Assembly (NCBI RefSeq): GCF_001005315.1
Contig: NZ_LBMG01000011.1
Coordinates: 1 to 64,000, forward strand
Length of the DNA stretch: 64,000 nt
Source of the DNA: Kordia jejudonensis
Lineage (GTDB): Bacteria; Bacteroidota; Bacteroidia; Flavobacteriales; Flavobacteriaceae
Direction of reading: 5' to 3'
A program made the translations under genes and the position numbers. The stretch's first letter is position 1; each line of letters starts with the position of its first letter. The notes below the pieces were generated by a model that made no database searches, had not been told where the DNA came from, and saw nothing but the letters and a program-made list of their open reading frames with translations. Of this stretch, positions 1-8,895 are shown piece after piece.

Positions 1-20
1 AGTGTCAACGAATTACTTAA

Positions 21-158
21 CCTTTACAGAAACGACAAAATCAGCTTGAAAAATATGGCATCCAATGTATCCGTTTTATAAATGATAACATAAAACATCA
101 TATGCTTAGCGTTCTAATTGCTTTGGAAGAGAAAGTTGTAGAATTGACCTCTATATAA
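21..158 (+). pseudogene. Possible C-terminal remnant of a DUF559-type endonuclease
   Basis: One frame stays open from base 21 to a TAA at 156-158 and reads KRQNQLEKYGI, then IRFIND, then a helix ending in EEKVVEL. This resembles the C-terminal end of DUF559/VSR-like endonucleases (R...LE..GI..LRF). An in-frame TAA at 18-20 closes it upstream and the only ATG is at 102, so no intact gene can be read here. Either the upstream part was lost by frameshift, or this is a chance match. The left window edge prevents a decision. Confidence 0.3.
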
Positions 159-198
159 TTACAACCCATAAATCTCCTTAAAGAGATATACTAAAAAA

Positions 199-231
199 AG
201 CACTAAAAGTTAAAACTTCTAGTGCTTTTTT
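199..231. terminator. Bidirectional intrinsic terminator
   Basis: Arms AGCACTA and TAGTGCT pair around an A/T-rich loop, and T-runs follow in both directions. It lies just past the stop of the minus-strand lipoprotein gene and can also stop transcription arriving from the left. Confidence 0.7.
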
Positions 232-256
232 ATAAACTTTCAGGTAATATTATAGC

Positions 257-775
257 TTATTGTCTTGTATATACAACTCTAACATTTTCTTCAGTTACTA
301 CACTAAATCCGTCAGAAAAGATTTCGAATCCTTGTGGAATTACAAATGAAAACTGATTGTTTAGATCAAATGTAGCATTAACTATGTCTCCATATTCATC
401 TTGAAAAGTTACAGAACTTCCATTTGACGACCAATTTAGAAGAAAAATATCTGTTTCATTTACACAGTCTAATGTATATGTAAATTCATCTGTTGTCCCA
501 ACAACCAACTCTGCTGTTACGTCTAAATATGATGTTGATGTTGCAGTAGCTGTTCCGTTTGCGTTGATCAAAATAGTTTCGTTTTGGTAGCAATTGGTTT
601 CAGAAATAAGATCTCTACTTGCTGTTCCATCGCCATTGAAGTCATATGAGTTTTCAACTTCAAATGAAGTCATTCTCCAAGTTCCTGTAAGCGTAATTTC
701 TGCTGCGGCATCGTCATCTGACGAACACGAGATTAAAAAAATACTCAATACGGTAAGTAATACTAATTTTTTCAT
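257..775 (-). CDS. Lipocalin-like lipoprotein
   Basis: This is a 172-residue exported protein. The first 17 residues form a type II signal peptide ending in the lipobox LISC, so Cys17 should be lipidated. The SSDDD that follows is typical of Bacteroidota lipoproteins. The mature part has a GTWR motif near residue 31, as in lipocalin-like DUF families of this phylum, then beta-rich sequence with two Cys at about 62 and 104. No enzymatic residues are evident. The gene stands alone, with a terminator directly after it. The assignment to the lipocalin-like group rests on the GTW motif and size only; the function is unknown. Confidence 0.75.
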   Translation of the reverse strand: MKKLVLLTVLSIFLISCSSDDDAAAEITLTGTWRMTSFEVENSYDFNGDGTASRDLISETNCYQNETILINANGTATATSTSYLDVTAELVVGTTDEFTYTLDCVNETDIFLLNWSSNGSSVTFQDEYGDIVNATFDLNNQFSFVIPQGFEIFSDGFSVVTEENVRVVYTRQ

Positions 776-933
776 ACTATTTTTTAATAATGTTTAATGT
801 GTAATGGCATCTTTTTGTCAAAATGCGAGTCGAAATTAATATAAAAAAATTACCTAATCGCACCTTCTTCCAATTAAATATTAAAATTCAATAATAAATC
901 ATTTATTTACAAGCGTAAGTTATGAACATAGTG

Positions 934-958
934 GATTCCTGCCTTTGCAGGAATGACA
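934..958. repeat. Dispersed palindrome (REP-like element)
   Basis: ATTCCTGC and GCAGGAAT flank a 4-base loop and are followed by the tail TGACA. It is one solitary copy of the element family that forms the array at 17578-18747. It lies directly downstream of the DUF5916 gene and may double as its transcript end. Confidence 0.8.
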
Positions 959-969
959 AAAAATACTCA

Positions 970-3597
970 TCAAAGTACAAATCGATACGTAAACTTCATT
1001 AAAAAGATATTTTCAGGTTGTTGTCCCAAAATTTGATTGTCCAAACTGCGCAATAAATGATCACGCGTGTTTCCAAAACCTGTCGTTCCTTGCGACCATA
1101 CTAAGAATAATTCTGATCCAGGAATGTATTCCCAACGCAACACCAAATTAGATCGAAACTGCACAAAAGCAAAATCAGGATTTCCTATGGAATAATCTAT
1201 ATTTCCATCAGCATCTTCATCAATTGCGTAGGAATCAGAAGCCGCATCAAAGCTAATTTCATTGGGTTGATATTGATAAAAACGATCATTTAAATCATCC
1301 GCAATGGAATTCGTTACGTATTTAAAATCTTTATAACGGCCAATTGACACAAACGGCTGTCCATAATATTGAATCGACAAGTTTGGATTGATCGTATAAT
1401 TGAAACGAATTGCCGCACTTAATGTCTGATTGTCAATATCTCCCAAAATATAACGTGTAGTTCCGTTAGTATCGGCTTGTGTTACATATTGTGTTTTATT
1501 CGGATTGTAATTGTACTGCGGACTGATTGAAATTCGCATGGCATCCGTTGGTTGATAAGTAACATCGCCACTTACTTCAATGAACGTAAAATTGTCTTGT
1601 TTAGCTTTCGAATACACCATTCCCCAACTGGTTCGGAGTTTTTTACGTTCGTCAGTGCCAAAAAATGCATAGCCAAAGTTTTCTTGTGAAAATCGCCAAC
1701 GTGGTCCACCACGCAAAAATGTATTGATGTAAATTCGTGGTTTGTGTGCGCCGCCGATATCAATAAACCAGTTATTTAAAAATCGAAAATTGGTGTTAAA
1801 TTCGTATTGAATTCGATTAAAGTTTCCTTCAAAATCATAAGTTGTATATTGTGAAAATCGCGCAGAAATACCTCTAAAATTCCCAAAAGATTTTGTAGTT
1901 TGATATCTAATATTTGCATACTGACGAATTAAATCTGCCTGACGTAAAAATCCAATATCATTGAGTTCTAATTCTGGCGAACGCCATATAAGTCCTGCGT
2001 CATAACGCCACGTTCCGCTACCTGCTTTTCCAAATTCGAGCTTTCCTCCTGTTCCTGTTAAAGAGGTTCTATTTGGATCAACATTCACGTGACCTGCATC
2101 AATACGTTGAAATAAATGTGTCAATGAGTTTTGCGTACTCGCAATGGCTTCTTTGCTTCCTTGCACATGACTTGCCACAACGTTTCCTTGTAAATAATAC
2201 GTTCGGTCTTTCCAATTGTGCGTAAAATCTAATCCGCCTGTATATGCAGCTCTGTGCAGGAAATCTAAATTTGGTTCCAATCGACGATTGGTCGCTGTAA
2301 AAATTCCACCAATGAACGTATTTCGTTCGTTAAAATCTTTTTGCAAGCGTCCTACAAAATAATTGGTCAATGGTTCTACCAATTCTCGCCTGCGTGTTCC
2401 ATTGTTGTCTATTTCGGCAAATTCTCTTCCTGTAACACTTTCGAGCACACCAATAGACCATCCGTTTTTCGTCTTTCCACTAAATTTTGCAGCACCTAAA
2501 ATGGTAGAATTTTGAGGTTGATTTACAAATTCTTGTGAAGCTGTATTTGGAAAGCCTTGCGGATTACGTCCAATGCGTCGTGAGTAGAATACATTGTCTT
2601 GGTCGTTGGCAAATTGATAGTCAAATATATTTTTATTTTCCACAAAAAATGGTCGTTGTTCTCGGAAGAAAATCTGAAAACCATCCAATGCAATTGCTGC
2701 CGGATCTGCTTCTACTTGTCCAAAATCGGGATTAATAGTAAAATCTAATGTCAAATCGTTGGTCACGCCAATTTTTCCATCCAATCCACCATTCAATGTA
2801 AAATCATTTCCGTCACGAAACGGATTGCCAGCTTCCTCAGGATACGTATCTAATTGGGTGACTACATACGGCTGAATTTCAACTTGTTTTTGTGGTTTTA
2901 TATTTTTCAAACCGTGCAATTCGCCAAATTCACTTACCCAACCTGGTGCATCTAATGGAATTCGTTGCCAAGTGGAGCGTTCTTCTTTTCTAAAAAAACG
3001 ACGTTGTACTTGCAAGCCCCAAATTTGTTCTTCGCTTTTTCCAAAGCGTAATTGACTCAAAGGAATTTTCATTTCCGCTGTCCAACCTTCACTATCAATA
3101 GCTGTTTTGGTATACCAAATTGGGTTCCAGCTTCCGTCCCAATTGTTCCCATTATTTGAAATAAATTCGTCTCCTTTTACACCAGCTGCGGTTACCGTGA
3201 ATGAAAATCCTGTCCGTAAATCATGGTAACTATCGATATTAATTTCAACCCAATCGCCATCAAAACCATCTCTACGAGACAAGCGTTTTACAATTTGATC
3301 AGGATTTGCATCAATGGCACGAACTGCTACATATAAAAATTTCGCATCGTACATAATTTTAAACTTCGTTTGTTCTGTTGGTGGTGTATTTTCGTCTGGT
3401 CTATTCTCAATAAAATCTGTAGCCCAGTCAACTGCATTCCAACTCGCGTCATCTAACACTCCATCAATTTTGGGTGCTTCGCCTGTAAATGTATTCGTTG
3501 TGTATATTCGTTTGGGGATAGATTTTGTCGTTTCTTGAGCAAATCCGAGAAAAAAACAGCAAAAAAAGCCTATAATTGTGCATAGGGAAAGTTTCAT
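970..3597 (-). CDS. DUF5916 outer-membrane protein with CBM9-like N-domain
   Basis: The 875-residue protein starts with a signal peptide ending near FGFAQ (about residue 21). Residues about 30-230 form a carbohydrate-binding family 9-like beta-sandwich (APKIDGVLDDASW, then DGDWVEINIDS). The rest is DUF5916, predicted to be an outer-membrane beta-barrel, ending in the aromatic FTYRFVL expected of a barrel C-terminus. Members are common in Bacteroidota and often sit near carbohydrate or peptide uptake genes, but their substrate is unknown. The gene stands alone, and a palindromic repeat lies 11 bases after the stop. Family assignment is strong; the function is inferred only as outer-membrane. 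Confidence 0.88.
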   Translation of the reverse strand: MKLSLCTIIGFFCCFFLGFAQETTKSIPKRIYTTNTFTGEAPKIDGVLDDASWNAVDWATDFIENRPDENTPPTEQTKFKIMYDAKFLYVAVRAIDANPDQIVKRLSRRDGFDGDWVEINIDSYHDLRTGFSFTVTAAGVKGDEFISNNGNNWDGSWNPIWYTKTAIDSEGWTAEMKIPLSQLRFGKSEEQIWGLQVQRRFFRKEERSTWQRIPLDAPGWVSEFGELHGLKNIKPQKQVEIQPYVVTQLDTYPEEAGNPFRDGNDFTLNGGLDGKIGVTNDLTLDFTINPDFGQVEADPAAIALDGFQIFFREQRPFFVENKNIFDYQFANDQDNVFYSRRIGRNPQGFPNTASQEFVNQPQNSTILGAAKFSGKTKNGWSIGVLESVTGREFAEIDNNGTRRRELVEPLTNYFVGRLQKDFNERNTFIGGIFTATNRRLEPNLDFLHRAAYTGGLDFTHNWKDRTYYLQGNVVASHVQGSKEAIASTQNSLTHLFQRIDAGHVNVDPNRTSLTGTGGKLEFGKAGSGTWRYDAGLIWRSPELELNDIGFLRQADLIRQYANIRYQTTKSFGNFRGISARFSQYTTYDFEGNFNRIQYEFNTNFRFLNNWFIDIGGAHKPRIYINTFLRGGPRWRFSQENFGYAFFGTDERKKLRTSWGMVYSKAKQDNFTFIEVSGDVTYQPTDAMRISISPQYNYNPNKTQYVTQADTNGTTRYILGDIDNQTLSAAIRFNYTINPNLSIQYYGQPFVSIGRYKDFKYVTNSIADDLNDRFYQYQPNEISFDAASDSYAIDEDADGNIDYSIGNPDFAFVQFRSNLVLRWEYIPGSELFLVWSQGTTGFGNTRDHLLRSLDNQILGQQPENIFLMKFTYRFVL

Positions 3598-3779
3598 TAG
3601 TCGTTTTTTGATTGATTGATTGTTATAAAAGTAATAAACCTTGTAAAATTGCGCCTATTTTTGACAAAAATTAACACTTATTCAGAAAGAAAATAAATAG
3701 AAATACTTCCTTTTTTTATTGGATACACGTAGTTAGGAAACTATTATTTTAATTACATTTGGAATGAAAACAATAAATT

Positions 3780-4685
3780 GTGAGTGCCTTAAAAACCATA
3801 TTATATTTTTCCCTCTTTAAATATCCGTTGACCCGAACTGAAATTTTTCAATTTTCGGATAACACGAATCAAAAGGAGATTGATAGTGAAATTGATTTGC
3901 TATTGGAAAAAGGTGTCATTTATAATTTTGATGGTTTTTATATTGATGTAAATAATCCTGATCGTATAGAACGCAGGTTGAAAGGAAACGAAATGGCAAG
4001 AAACATTATGCCCAAAGCGGTAAAAGTTTCTAGAAAAATTGCCAAATTCCCATACGTAAAAGCGGTTTGTTTATCTGGTGCTTTGTCAAAAGGTTTTTAC
4101 GATGATGAGGGCGATTTTGACTTTTTCATCATTACAAAACCAAATCGTTTGTGGATCGCTAGAACCTTACTCGTTTTGTACAAAAAGATATTTTTACTAA
4201 ACTCTAAAAAATACTTTTGTGTCAACTATTTTATCAGCACAGATCAACTAGAAATTTCAGAACAAAACTTGTTTACTGCCACTGAGATTGCTACACTCAT
4301 TCCATTGTATGGAAAAGATACATTTAAAGATTTCTTGGTTAATAATCAATGGGCTACTCCATATTTTCCAAACAAACCAGCTCCTAAAATGAGTACGATT
4401 AGAGACACTGAAAAAAGTGGTTTCTCTAAGCTGATTCAAAACATATGTAATGGTGCTTTTGGATTAAAAATAGATCAATATCTACAAAAACTTACAATCA
4501 AAAAGTGGCGAAGTAAATTTAAACACTTAGCGCAAGAAGATTTTAATATTGCCATGAAATCAACAAGACATGTATCTAAACATCATCCGCAAAACTATCA
4601 AAACAAGGTAATTACACGACTGAACGAGCGTTACGATGAAGTTATAAAACAGTACAATTTGAAATATCCCGAAAAGCATGCTTGA
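3780..4685 (+). CDS. Nucleotidyltransferase-fold protein
   Basis: This 301-residue protein has a winged-helix-like N-terminus (residues 1-65: FKYPLTRTEIFQF, then a helix ending LLEKGVIY). Next comes a polymerase-beta-type nucleotidyltransferase signature at about 99-117, LSGALSKGFYDDEGDFDFFI, where the two acids of DFDFF take the place of the metal-binding DxD. The start codon is GTG; an ATG 16 bases earlier is out of frame. It opens an operon and overlaps the next gene by 8 bases, so translation is probably coupled to the radical SAM enzyme. Possible roles are nucleotidylation of a glycan precursor or of a partner protein; the substrate is unknown. Confidence 0.7.
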   Translation: MSALKTILYFSLFKYPLTRTEIFQFSDNTNQKEIDSEIDLLLEKGVIYNFDGFYIDVNNPDRIERRLKGNEMARNIMPKAVKVSRKIAKFPYVKAVCLSGALSKGFYDDEGDFDFFIITKPNRLWIARTLLVLYKKIFLLNSKKYFCVNYFISTDQLEISEQNLFTATEIATLIPLYGKDTFKDFLVNNQWATPYFPNKPAPKMSTIRDTEKSGFSKLIQNICNGAFGLKIDQYLQKLTIKKWRSKFKHLAQEDFNIAMKSTRHVSKHHPQNYQNKVITRLNERYDEVIKQYNLKYPEKHA

Positions 4686-6141
4686 TGTTGTTTTTTCACA
4701 CTCGTATTATTATAAGTTTGATGCCAAACAATGGAAAAATCAAACACCTTATCCGCCTTTAGGAACATTGTATGCCGCTTCTTATTTGCGTGAAAACGGA
4801 TATACTGTTGGTGTATTTGACGCCAATCTTTTGGATGATCCAAAAACTATTCAACCTTATTTGGAAGAAAAAAAGCCAAATACATTTGTAATTTACGATG
4901 ATGGCTTTAATTACTTGACAAAAATGTGCTTGACGACGATGCGTGAAGCCGCTTTTGAAATGATTAAAATTGCCAAAAATCTAGATTGTCATGTCATTAT
5001 TTGTAGCTCAGATTCTACAGATCATTATGAAAAATATTTGGCTGCTGGCGCTGATTTTGTCATTCAAGGAGAAGGCGAAATCTCTTTAAAAGAATTGGTA
5101 GATGCTTTATCCAACAATGAAGATACTTCAAAAATAAAAGGATTGGTTTTTGAAAAAGATGGCGAATTTGTCAAGAATCCAAAACATCCTGTATTGCGTA
5201 ATTTGGACGAATTGCCAATGCCAGCTTGGGATTTAATTGACATTGAACCCTATCGAAAAATTTGGGAAAATGGTGGCAATGAATTTACCCTAAATATGGC
5301 AACAACGCGTGGTTGTCCGTTTAAATGTAATTGGTGCGCAAAGCCAATTTATGGAAATCGCTACAACTCGCATTCGCCCGAATACATTACAAAACACATT
5401 AAATATTTGAGTGACACATATAATGTGAATCGTTTTTGGATGTGTGATGATATTTTTGGCTTAAAGCCAAATTGGGTTCAGAATTTTAACAAAGAACTCA
5501 AATCTGCACAACTTTCCATTTCCTATTACATACAAAGTCGCGTTGATTTGTTATTAAAAGAAGATACCATAGAAGCTTTAGCTGAAAGTGGATTGGAAGA
5601 AGTTTGGGTTGGTGCTGAAAGTGGTTCGCAAGCCATTTTGGATGCCATGGATAAAGAAACGAAAGTGGAACAAATTTATGAAGCGACACGCTTATTGAAA
5701 CAAAAAAATGTGCGTGTAGCGTTTTTTATTCAGTTTGGTTATTTGGAAGAAACGAAAGAAGACATTCAAAAAACAATTGACATGATTAAAGAGTTGGTTC
5801 CTGATAATATTGGAGTTTCTGTTTCGTATCCGCTTCCAGGAACTAAATTTTACGATAAAGTCAAAGATGACTTACAATTAAAAGCAAATTGGACAGATTC
5901 CGACGATTTGGCAATGATGTTTAAAGGTACGTACAACACACAATTTTACAGAAAACTACAACGCTACGTTCACAAAGAATTTCGGAAAAGTCAAGCAGTC
6001 CAGAACTTTAAAAAATTCTTTAAAAATCCGTTTTCAATTTCAAAATCAGAGTTACGCTCCATGATTTTGTTAGGATATTATATTCCTTCCGCGTTTGTAG
6101 ATAAGTTGCAATTAAAAAATATGGAGAATACCCATGCATAG
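4678..6141 (+). CDS. B12-domain radical SAM enzyme (1)
   Basis: The protein has 487 residues. Residues 1-150 form a cobalamin-binding-like Rossmann domain, with PPLGTLYAASYL near 25 and GEGE near 131. The radical SAM domain follows, with the 4Fe-4S cluster motif CPFKCNWC at 213-220. The C-terminal 100 residues are helical. The architecture matches BchE/HpnR-type class B enzymes, which methylate or rearrange unactivated carbons. The usual DxHxxG cobalamin ligand is absent: the equivalent site reads DAN. It overlaps its neighbours by 8 bases on each side, upstream with the nucleotidyltransferase and downstream with a methyltransferase, so all three probably act on one pathway. The substrate is unknown; the context suggests a surface glycan or lipid. 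Confidence 0.85.
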   Translation: MLDVVFSHSYYYKFDAKQWKNQTPYPPLGTLYAASYLRENGYTVGVFDANLLDDPKTIQPYLEEKKPNTFVIYDDGFNYLTKMCLTTMREAAFEMIKIAKNLDCHVIICSSDSTDHYEKYLAAGADFVIQGEGEISLKELVDALSNNEDTSKIKGLVFEKDGEFVKNPKHPVLRNLDELPMPAWDLIDIEPYRKIWENGGNEFTLNMATTRGCPFKCNWCAKPIYGNRYNSHSPEYITKHIKYLSDTYNVNRFWMCDDIFGLKPNWVQNFNKELKSAQLSISYYIQSRVDLLLKEDTIEALAESGLEEVWVGAESGSQAILDAMDKETKVEQIYEATRLLKQKNVRVAFFIQFGYLEETKEDIQKTIDMIKELVPDNIGVSVSYPLPGTKFYDKVKDDLQLKANWTDSDDLAMMFKGTYNTQFYRKLQRYVHKEFRKSQAVQNFKKFFKNPFSISKSELRSMILLGYYIPSAFVDKLQLKNMENTHA

Positions 6142-6919
6142 TGATTTTGATATAGCTGCACCACAATACGATGATATTTTCACGTATTCAAATATTGGAA
6201 AAGCACAACGAAAACTTGTCTTTAGGCATATAAATTCGATCATAAAACAAGGTAAAAACCTATCTATTTTAGAATTAAATTGTGGCACAGGCGCTGATGC
6301 AATTGAATTTGCAAAACTAAATCACGATGTAATTGCTACCGATATTTCTTCGGGAATGATTGAAGTTGCAAAAGCAAAACCACATTCGAAAAATTTACAG
6401 TTTAAAGTTCAAGATATTACAACCATTACAAAAGATACATTTGCTAAAAAGTTCGATTTTATTTTTTCAGACTTTGGTGGTATCAATTGTTTATCACAAG
6501 CGCAATTGAAAACATTTTTTCAAACCGCCGCTGATTTATTACAACCAAACGGAAAATTAGCCATTGTATTAATGCCAAAAAATTGTTTATGGGAACGTTT
6601 GTATTTCACCTTAAAAGGCGATAAAACAAAAGCTACCAGACGAAATACAACCGAAAGTGTAGTTGCCAATGTTGATGGCGTTGGTGTAGAAACTTGGTAT
6701 TACAATCCGAAAGATATTGCTGCTTTAGCAACTGATTTTTTTATCACTACTAAAGTAAAACCGATTGGTGTGACGATTCCGCCATCTTATTTAGAACAAT
6801 CGTTTCTAGCTAAATTTCCGATGTTGCCTATTTTCAAAGGATTCGATTCAATTTTGACAGCTTCTTCCTTAGCGAAGTACGCTGATCATTTTTTAATTAT
6901 TTTAGAAAAGAAAGGGTAG
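6134..6919 (+). CDS. Class I SAM-dependent methyltransferase (1)
   Basis: This 261-residue protein has the Rossmann motif I ELNCGTGADAIEFA at about 49-62 and motif II DVIATDIS near 69-76, followed by FSDFGG as the motif IV region. It starts within the last 8 bases of the radical SAM gene. Family members methylate O, N or C atoms of small molecules; the acceptor is not evident here. A heptamer array starts 5 bases after its TAG stop. The class is certain from the motifs; pathway membership is inferred from overlap with its neighbour. Confidence 0.85.
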   Translation: MHSDFDIAAPQYDDIFTYSNIGKAQRKLVFRHINSIIKQGKNLSILELNCGTGADAIEFAKLNHDVIATDISSGMIEVAKAKPHSKNLQFKVQDITTITKDTFAKKFDFIFSDFGGINCLSQAQLKTFFQTAADLLQPNGKLAIVLMPKNCLWERLYFTLKGDKTKATRRNTTESVVANVDGVGVETWYYNPKDIAALATDFFITTKVKPIGVTIPPSYLEQSFLAKFPMLPIFKGFDSILTASSLAKYADHFLIILEKKG

Positions 6920-6923
6920 TGTT

Positions 6924-6990
6924 GGTTTCTGGTTTCTGGTTTCTGGTTTCTGGTTTCTGGTTTCTGGTTTCTGGTTTCTGGTTTCTGGTT
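6924..6990. repeat. Heptamer tandem array (GGTTTCT x 9.5)
   Basis: There are nine perfect copies of GGTTTCT plus GGTT, starting 5 bases after the methyltransferase stop. Perfect copies suggest slippage-prone, recent expansion. Related 7-bp arrays occur at 51162, 55619, 55727 and 58061. Confidence 0.95.
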
Positions 6991-7091
6991 AAGTTGTATT
7001 TTTTTTTGCAAAACTTATAAATCGTAAAACTTTTGTATTCTAAATAAGCTATTTTCTTGTTTTTGGTTATTAGTTTGTCCTCTTTGGTTAG

Positions 7092-7099
7092 TATATTTG
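7092..7099 (+). promoter_or_regulatory. Candidate -7 box for the four-helix protein gene
   Basis: TATATTTG matches the Bacteroidota -7 consensus TAnnTTTG. A well-spaced upstream TTG is not clear (TTTG at 7074-7077 is too close). It would give a short leader of about 10 bases before the ATG at 7114. Confidence 0.35.
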
Positions 7100-7113
7100 A
7101 GATGTAAATTATT

Positions 7114-7494
7114 ATGGAGAAAAAAAGTTATCAAGACTTAGATATTTATAAAAAAGCTTTCAATTTAAGCTTACAAGTTCATGAAATTTCATTGTCATTG
7201 CCTAAATATGAATTATATGAACAAGGCAGTCAAGTAAGAAGGTCTTCTAAATCAATCACAGCAAATATTGTGGAAGGTTATGGCAGAAATAGATATAAAG
7301 CTGATTTTATTAAATTCTTGGTTTATGCACAGGCTTCTTGTGACGAAACCATAAATCATTTACATTGCATAGCAGAAATTCATAATAAAAAAAATGAACT
7401 GAATCCTATGTTGGAATCATACATAATTTTAGGTAAACAAATCAACAAGTTTATCACATATGTAGATAGAAGTTGGAATACTAAAATAACCTGA
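7114..7494 (+). CDS. Four-helix bundle protein (23S rRNA IVP family)
   Basis: This 126-residue, all-helical protein begins with SYQDLDIYKKAFNLSLQVHE. It continues with the family hallmark EQGSQVRRSSKSITANIVEGYGR at about 43-65, typical of the S23/IVP family. These proteins were first seen in insertions of 23S rRNA genes, but are mostly stand-alone small genes scattered near polysaccharide loci in Bacteroidota. Function is unknown; RNA or nucleic-acid binding has been suggested. It sits between two radical SAM/methyltransferase pairs and probably has its own promoter, so it looks inserted rather than part of the pathway. Confidence 0.88.
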   Translation: MEKKSYQDLDIYKKAFNLSLQVHEISLSLPKYELYEQGSQVRRSSKSITANIVEGYGRNRYKADFIKFLVYAQASCDETINHLHCIAEIHNKKNELNPMLESYIILGKQINKFITYVDRSWNTKIT

Positions 7495-7509
7495 AACCAG
7501 TAACAACCA

Positions 7510-8895
7510 ATGAGCATCATTCTCACACATACTTATTACCTTTTTGAAGATGTGAAAGAACAAAGCATCATGCGTCCATATGCGCCGTTGGGTTTGTTGT
7601 ATATTTCTGCCTATTTGAATGAACATAAAGTAGAAAATCATGTGTACGATGCTACATTTTATTCCAAAGAAGCGCAGTTGCGATTTATTGAAGAAAAACA
7701 ACCAAAAGCGGTTGCTATTTACACCAATTTGATGACAAAAATTAATGTTGTCAAACTGATTGAAATTTTAAAAAATGACGCGCTTTATGGTTTTCCAAAG
7801 ATAATTTTGGGCGGACCCGATATTACTTATAATCTAGAAAATTACCTCAATATTGGTGCCGATTTTTTAATTATTGGCGAAGGCGAACAAACTACCTTAG
7901 AACTCTACAAAGCAATTGTAAACAAAGATGATTTTACCGAAATCCATGGAATTGCATATCTGGAAAATGATGAAGTGGTTAAAACGCCACCGCGAATGCG
8001 CATGAAAAGTCTCAAAGAATTGCCGTTGCCAAACAGAGCTGCAATTCCTGTAGAGAAATACTTGGAAACATGGAAAACACATCACGGCCAAAGTTCTATG
8101 ACGGTAAGTACGCAGCGCGGTTGCCCGTATACATGCAAATGGTGTAGTACGGCTGTTTATGGACAAAGTTATAGAAGACGTCCGCCAAATATGGTTGCCG
8201 AAGAGTTAAAAATGTTGAAGGAAACCTACAATCCTGATAGTATTTGGTTTGTAGACGATGTATTTAGTGTAAGTCACAAATGGATTGAACTTTTTCATGA
8301 AGAAGTTATAAAGCAAGATGCGATAATTCCGTTTGAATGCATTACACGCGCTGAACGCTTGAACGATCATATTTTGCAATTACTAAAGGAAGCAGGTTGT
8401 TATCGCATTTGGATTGGCGCCGAAAGTGGTTCACAAAAAATAATTGACGCTATGGATCGTCGTGTAGATGTAGATGTCGTTAAAACTGCCATTCAAAAAA
8501 CCAATGAACTTGGCATGGAAACGGGAACATTTATCATGGTGGGTTATCCTGGCGAAGACGAACAAGACATCAGCGAAACCATTCAATATCTAAAAGCGGC
8601 AAATCCGACACATTTTACCATTACTGTTGCGTATCCAATTAAGGGAACATCTTTGTACAATGAAATTGAAGACAAAATTACGGTACAACCAGCATGGAAT
8701 ACGTCAACAGATCGTGAAATTGATTTTAAACGTACATATTCTCGCAAATTTTATGATTTTGCAGTGCGTCATATTGTGAATGAAGTAAATTATAATAAGG
8801 AAAAACTTAAAGGAAAAAATCGTAGCTTGCTGGCATCTGTAAAACTAAAAACAAAATCAATTCTAGCTCAAACTGGAATGAAAATTTACAAATGA
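7510..8895 (+). CDS. B12-domain radical SAM enzyme (2)
   Basis: The 461-residue protein is built like the enzyme at 4678. An N-terminal cobalamin-like domain contains YAPLGLLYISAYL near residue 25 and GEGE near 124. The radical SAM domain has the cluster motif CPYTCKWC at 205-212. The site where DxHxxG is expected reads DAT, so the lower cobalamin ligand seems to be missing. It overlaps the next methyltransferase gene by 4 bases (ATGA). It is clearly a paralogue of the first enzyme, sharing sequence features such as WVGAESGSQ versus WIGAESGSQ. It probably carries out a second, related modification of the same product; the substrate is unknown. Confidence 0.85.
   Translation: MSIILTHTYYLFEDVKEQSIMRPYAPLGLLYISAYLNEHKVENHVYDATFYSKEAQLRFIEEKQPKAVAIYTNLMTKINVVKLIEILKNDALYGFPKIILGGPDITYNLENYLNIGADFLIIGEGEQTTLELYKAIVNKDDFTEIHGIAYLENDEVVKTPPRMRMKSLKELPLPNRAAIPVEKYLETWKTHHGQSSMTVSTQRGCPYTCKWCSTAVYGQSYRRRPPNMVAEELKMLKETYNPDSIWFVDDVFSVSHKWIELFHEEVIKQDAIIPFECITRAERLNDHILQLLKEAGCYRIWIGAESGSQKIIDAMDRRVDVDVVKTAIQKTNELGMETGTFIMVGYPGEDEQDISETIQYLKAANPTHFTITVAYPIKGTSLYNEIEDKITVQPAWNTSTDREIDFKRTYSRKFYDFAVRHIVNEVNYNKEKLKGKNRSLLASVKLKTKSILAQTGMKIYK

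Noticed and set aside
7114-7494. Intervening sequence of a 23S rRNA gene
   Set aside because: The IVP-family protein is stand-alone; no rRNA sequence flanks it.
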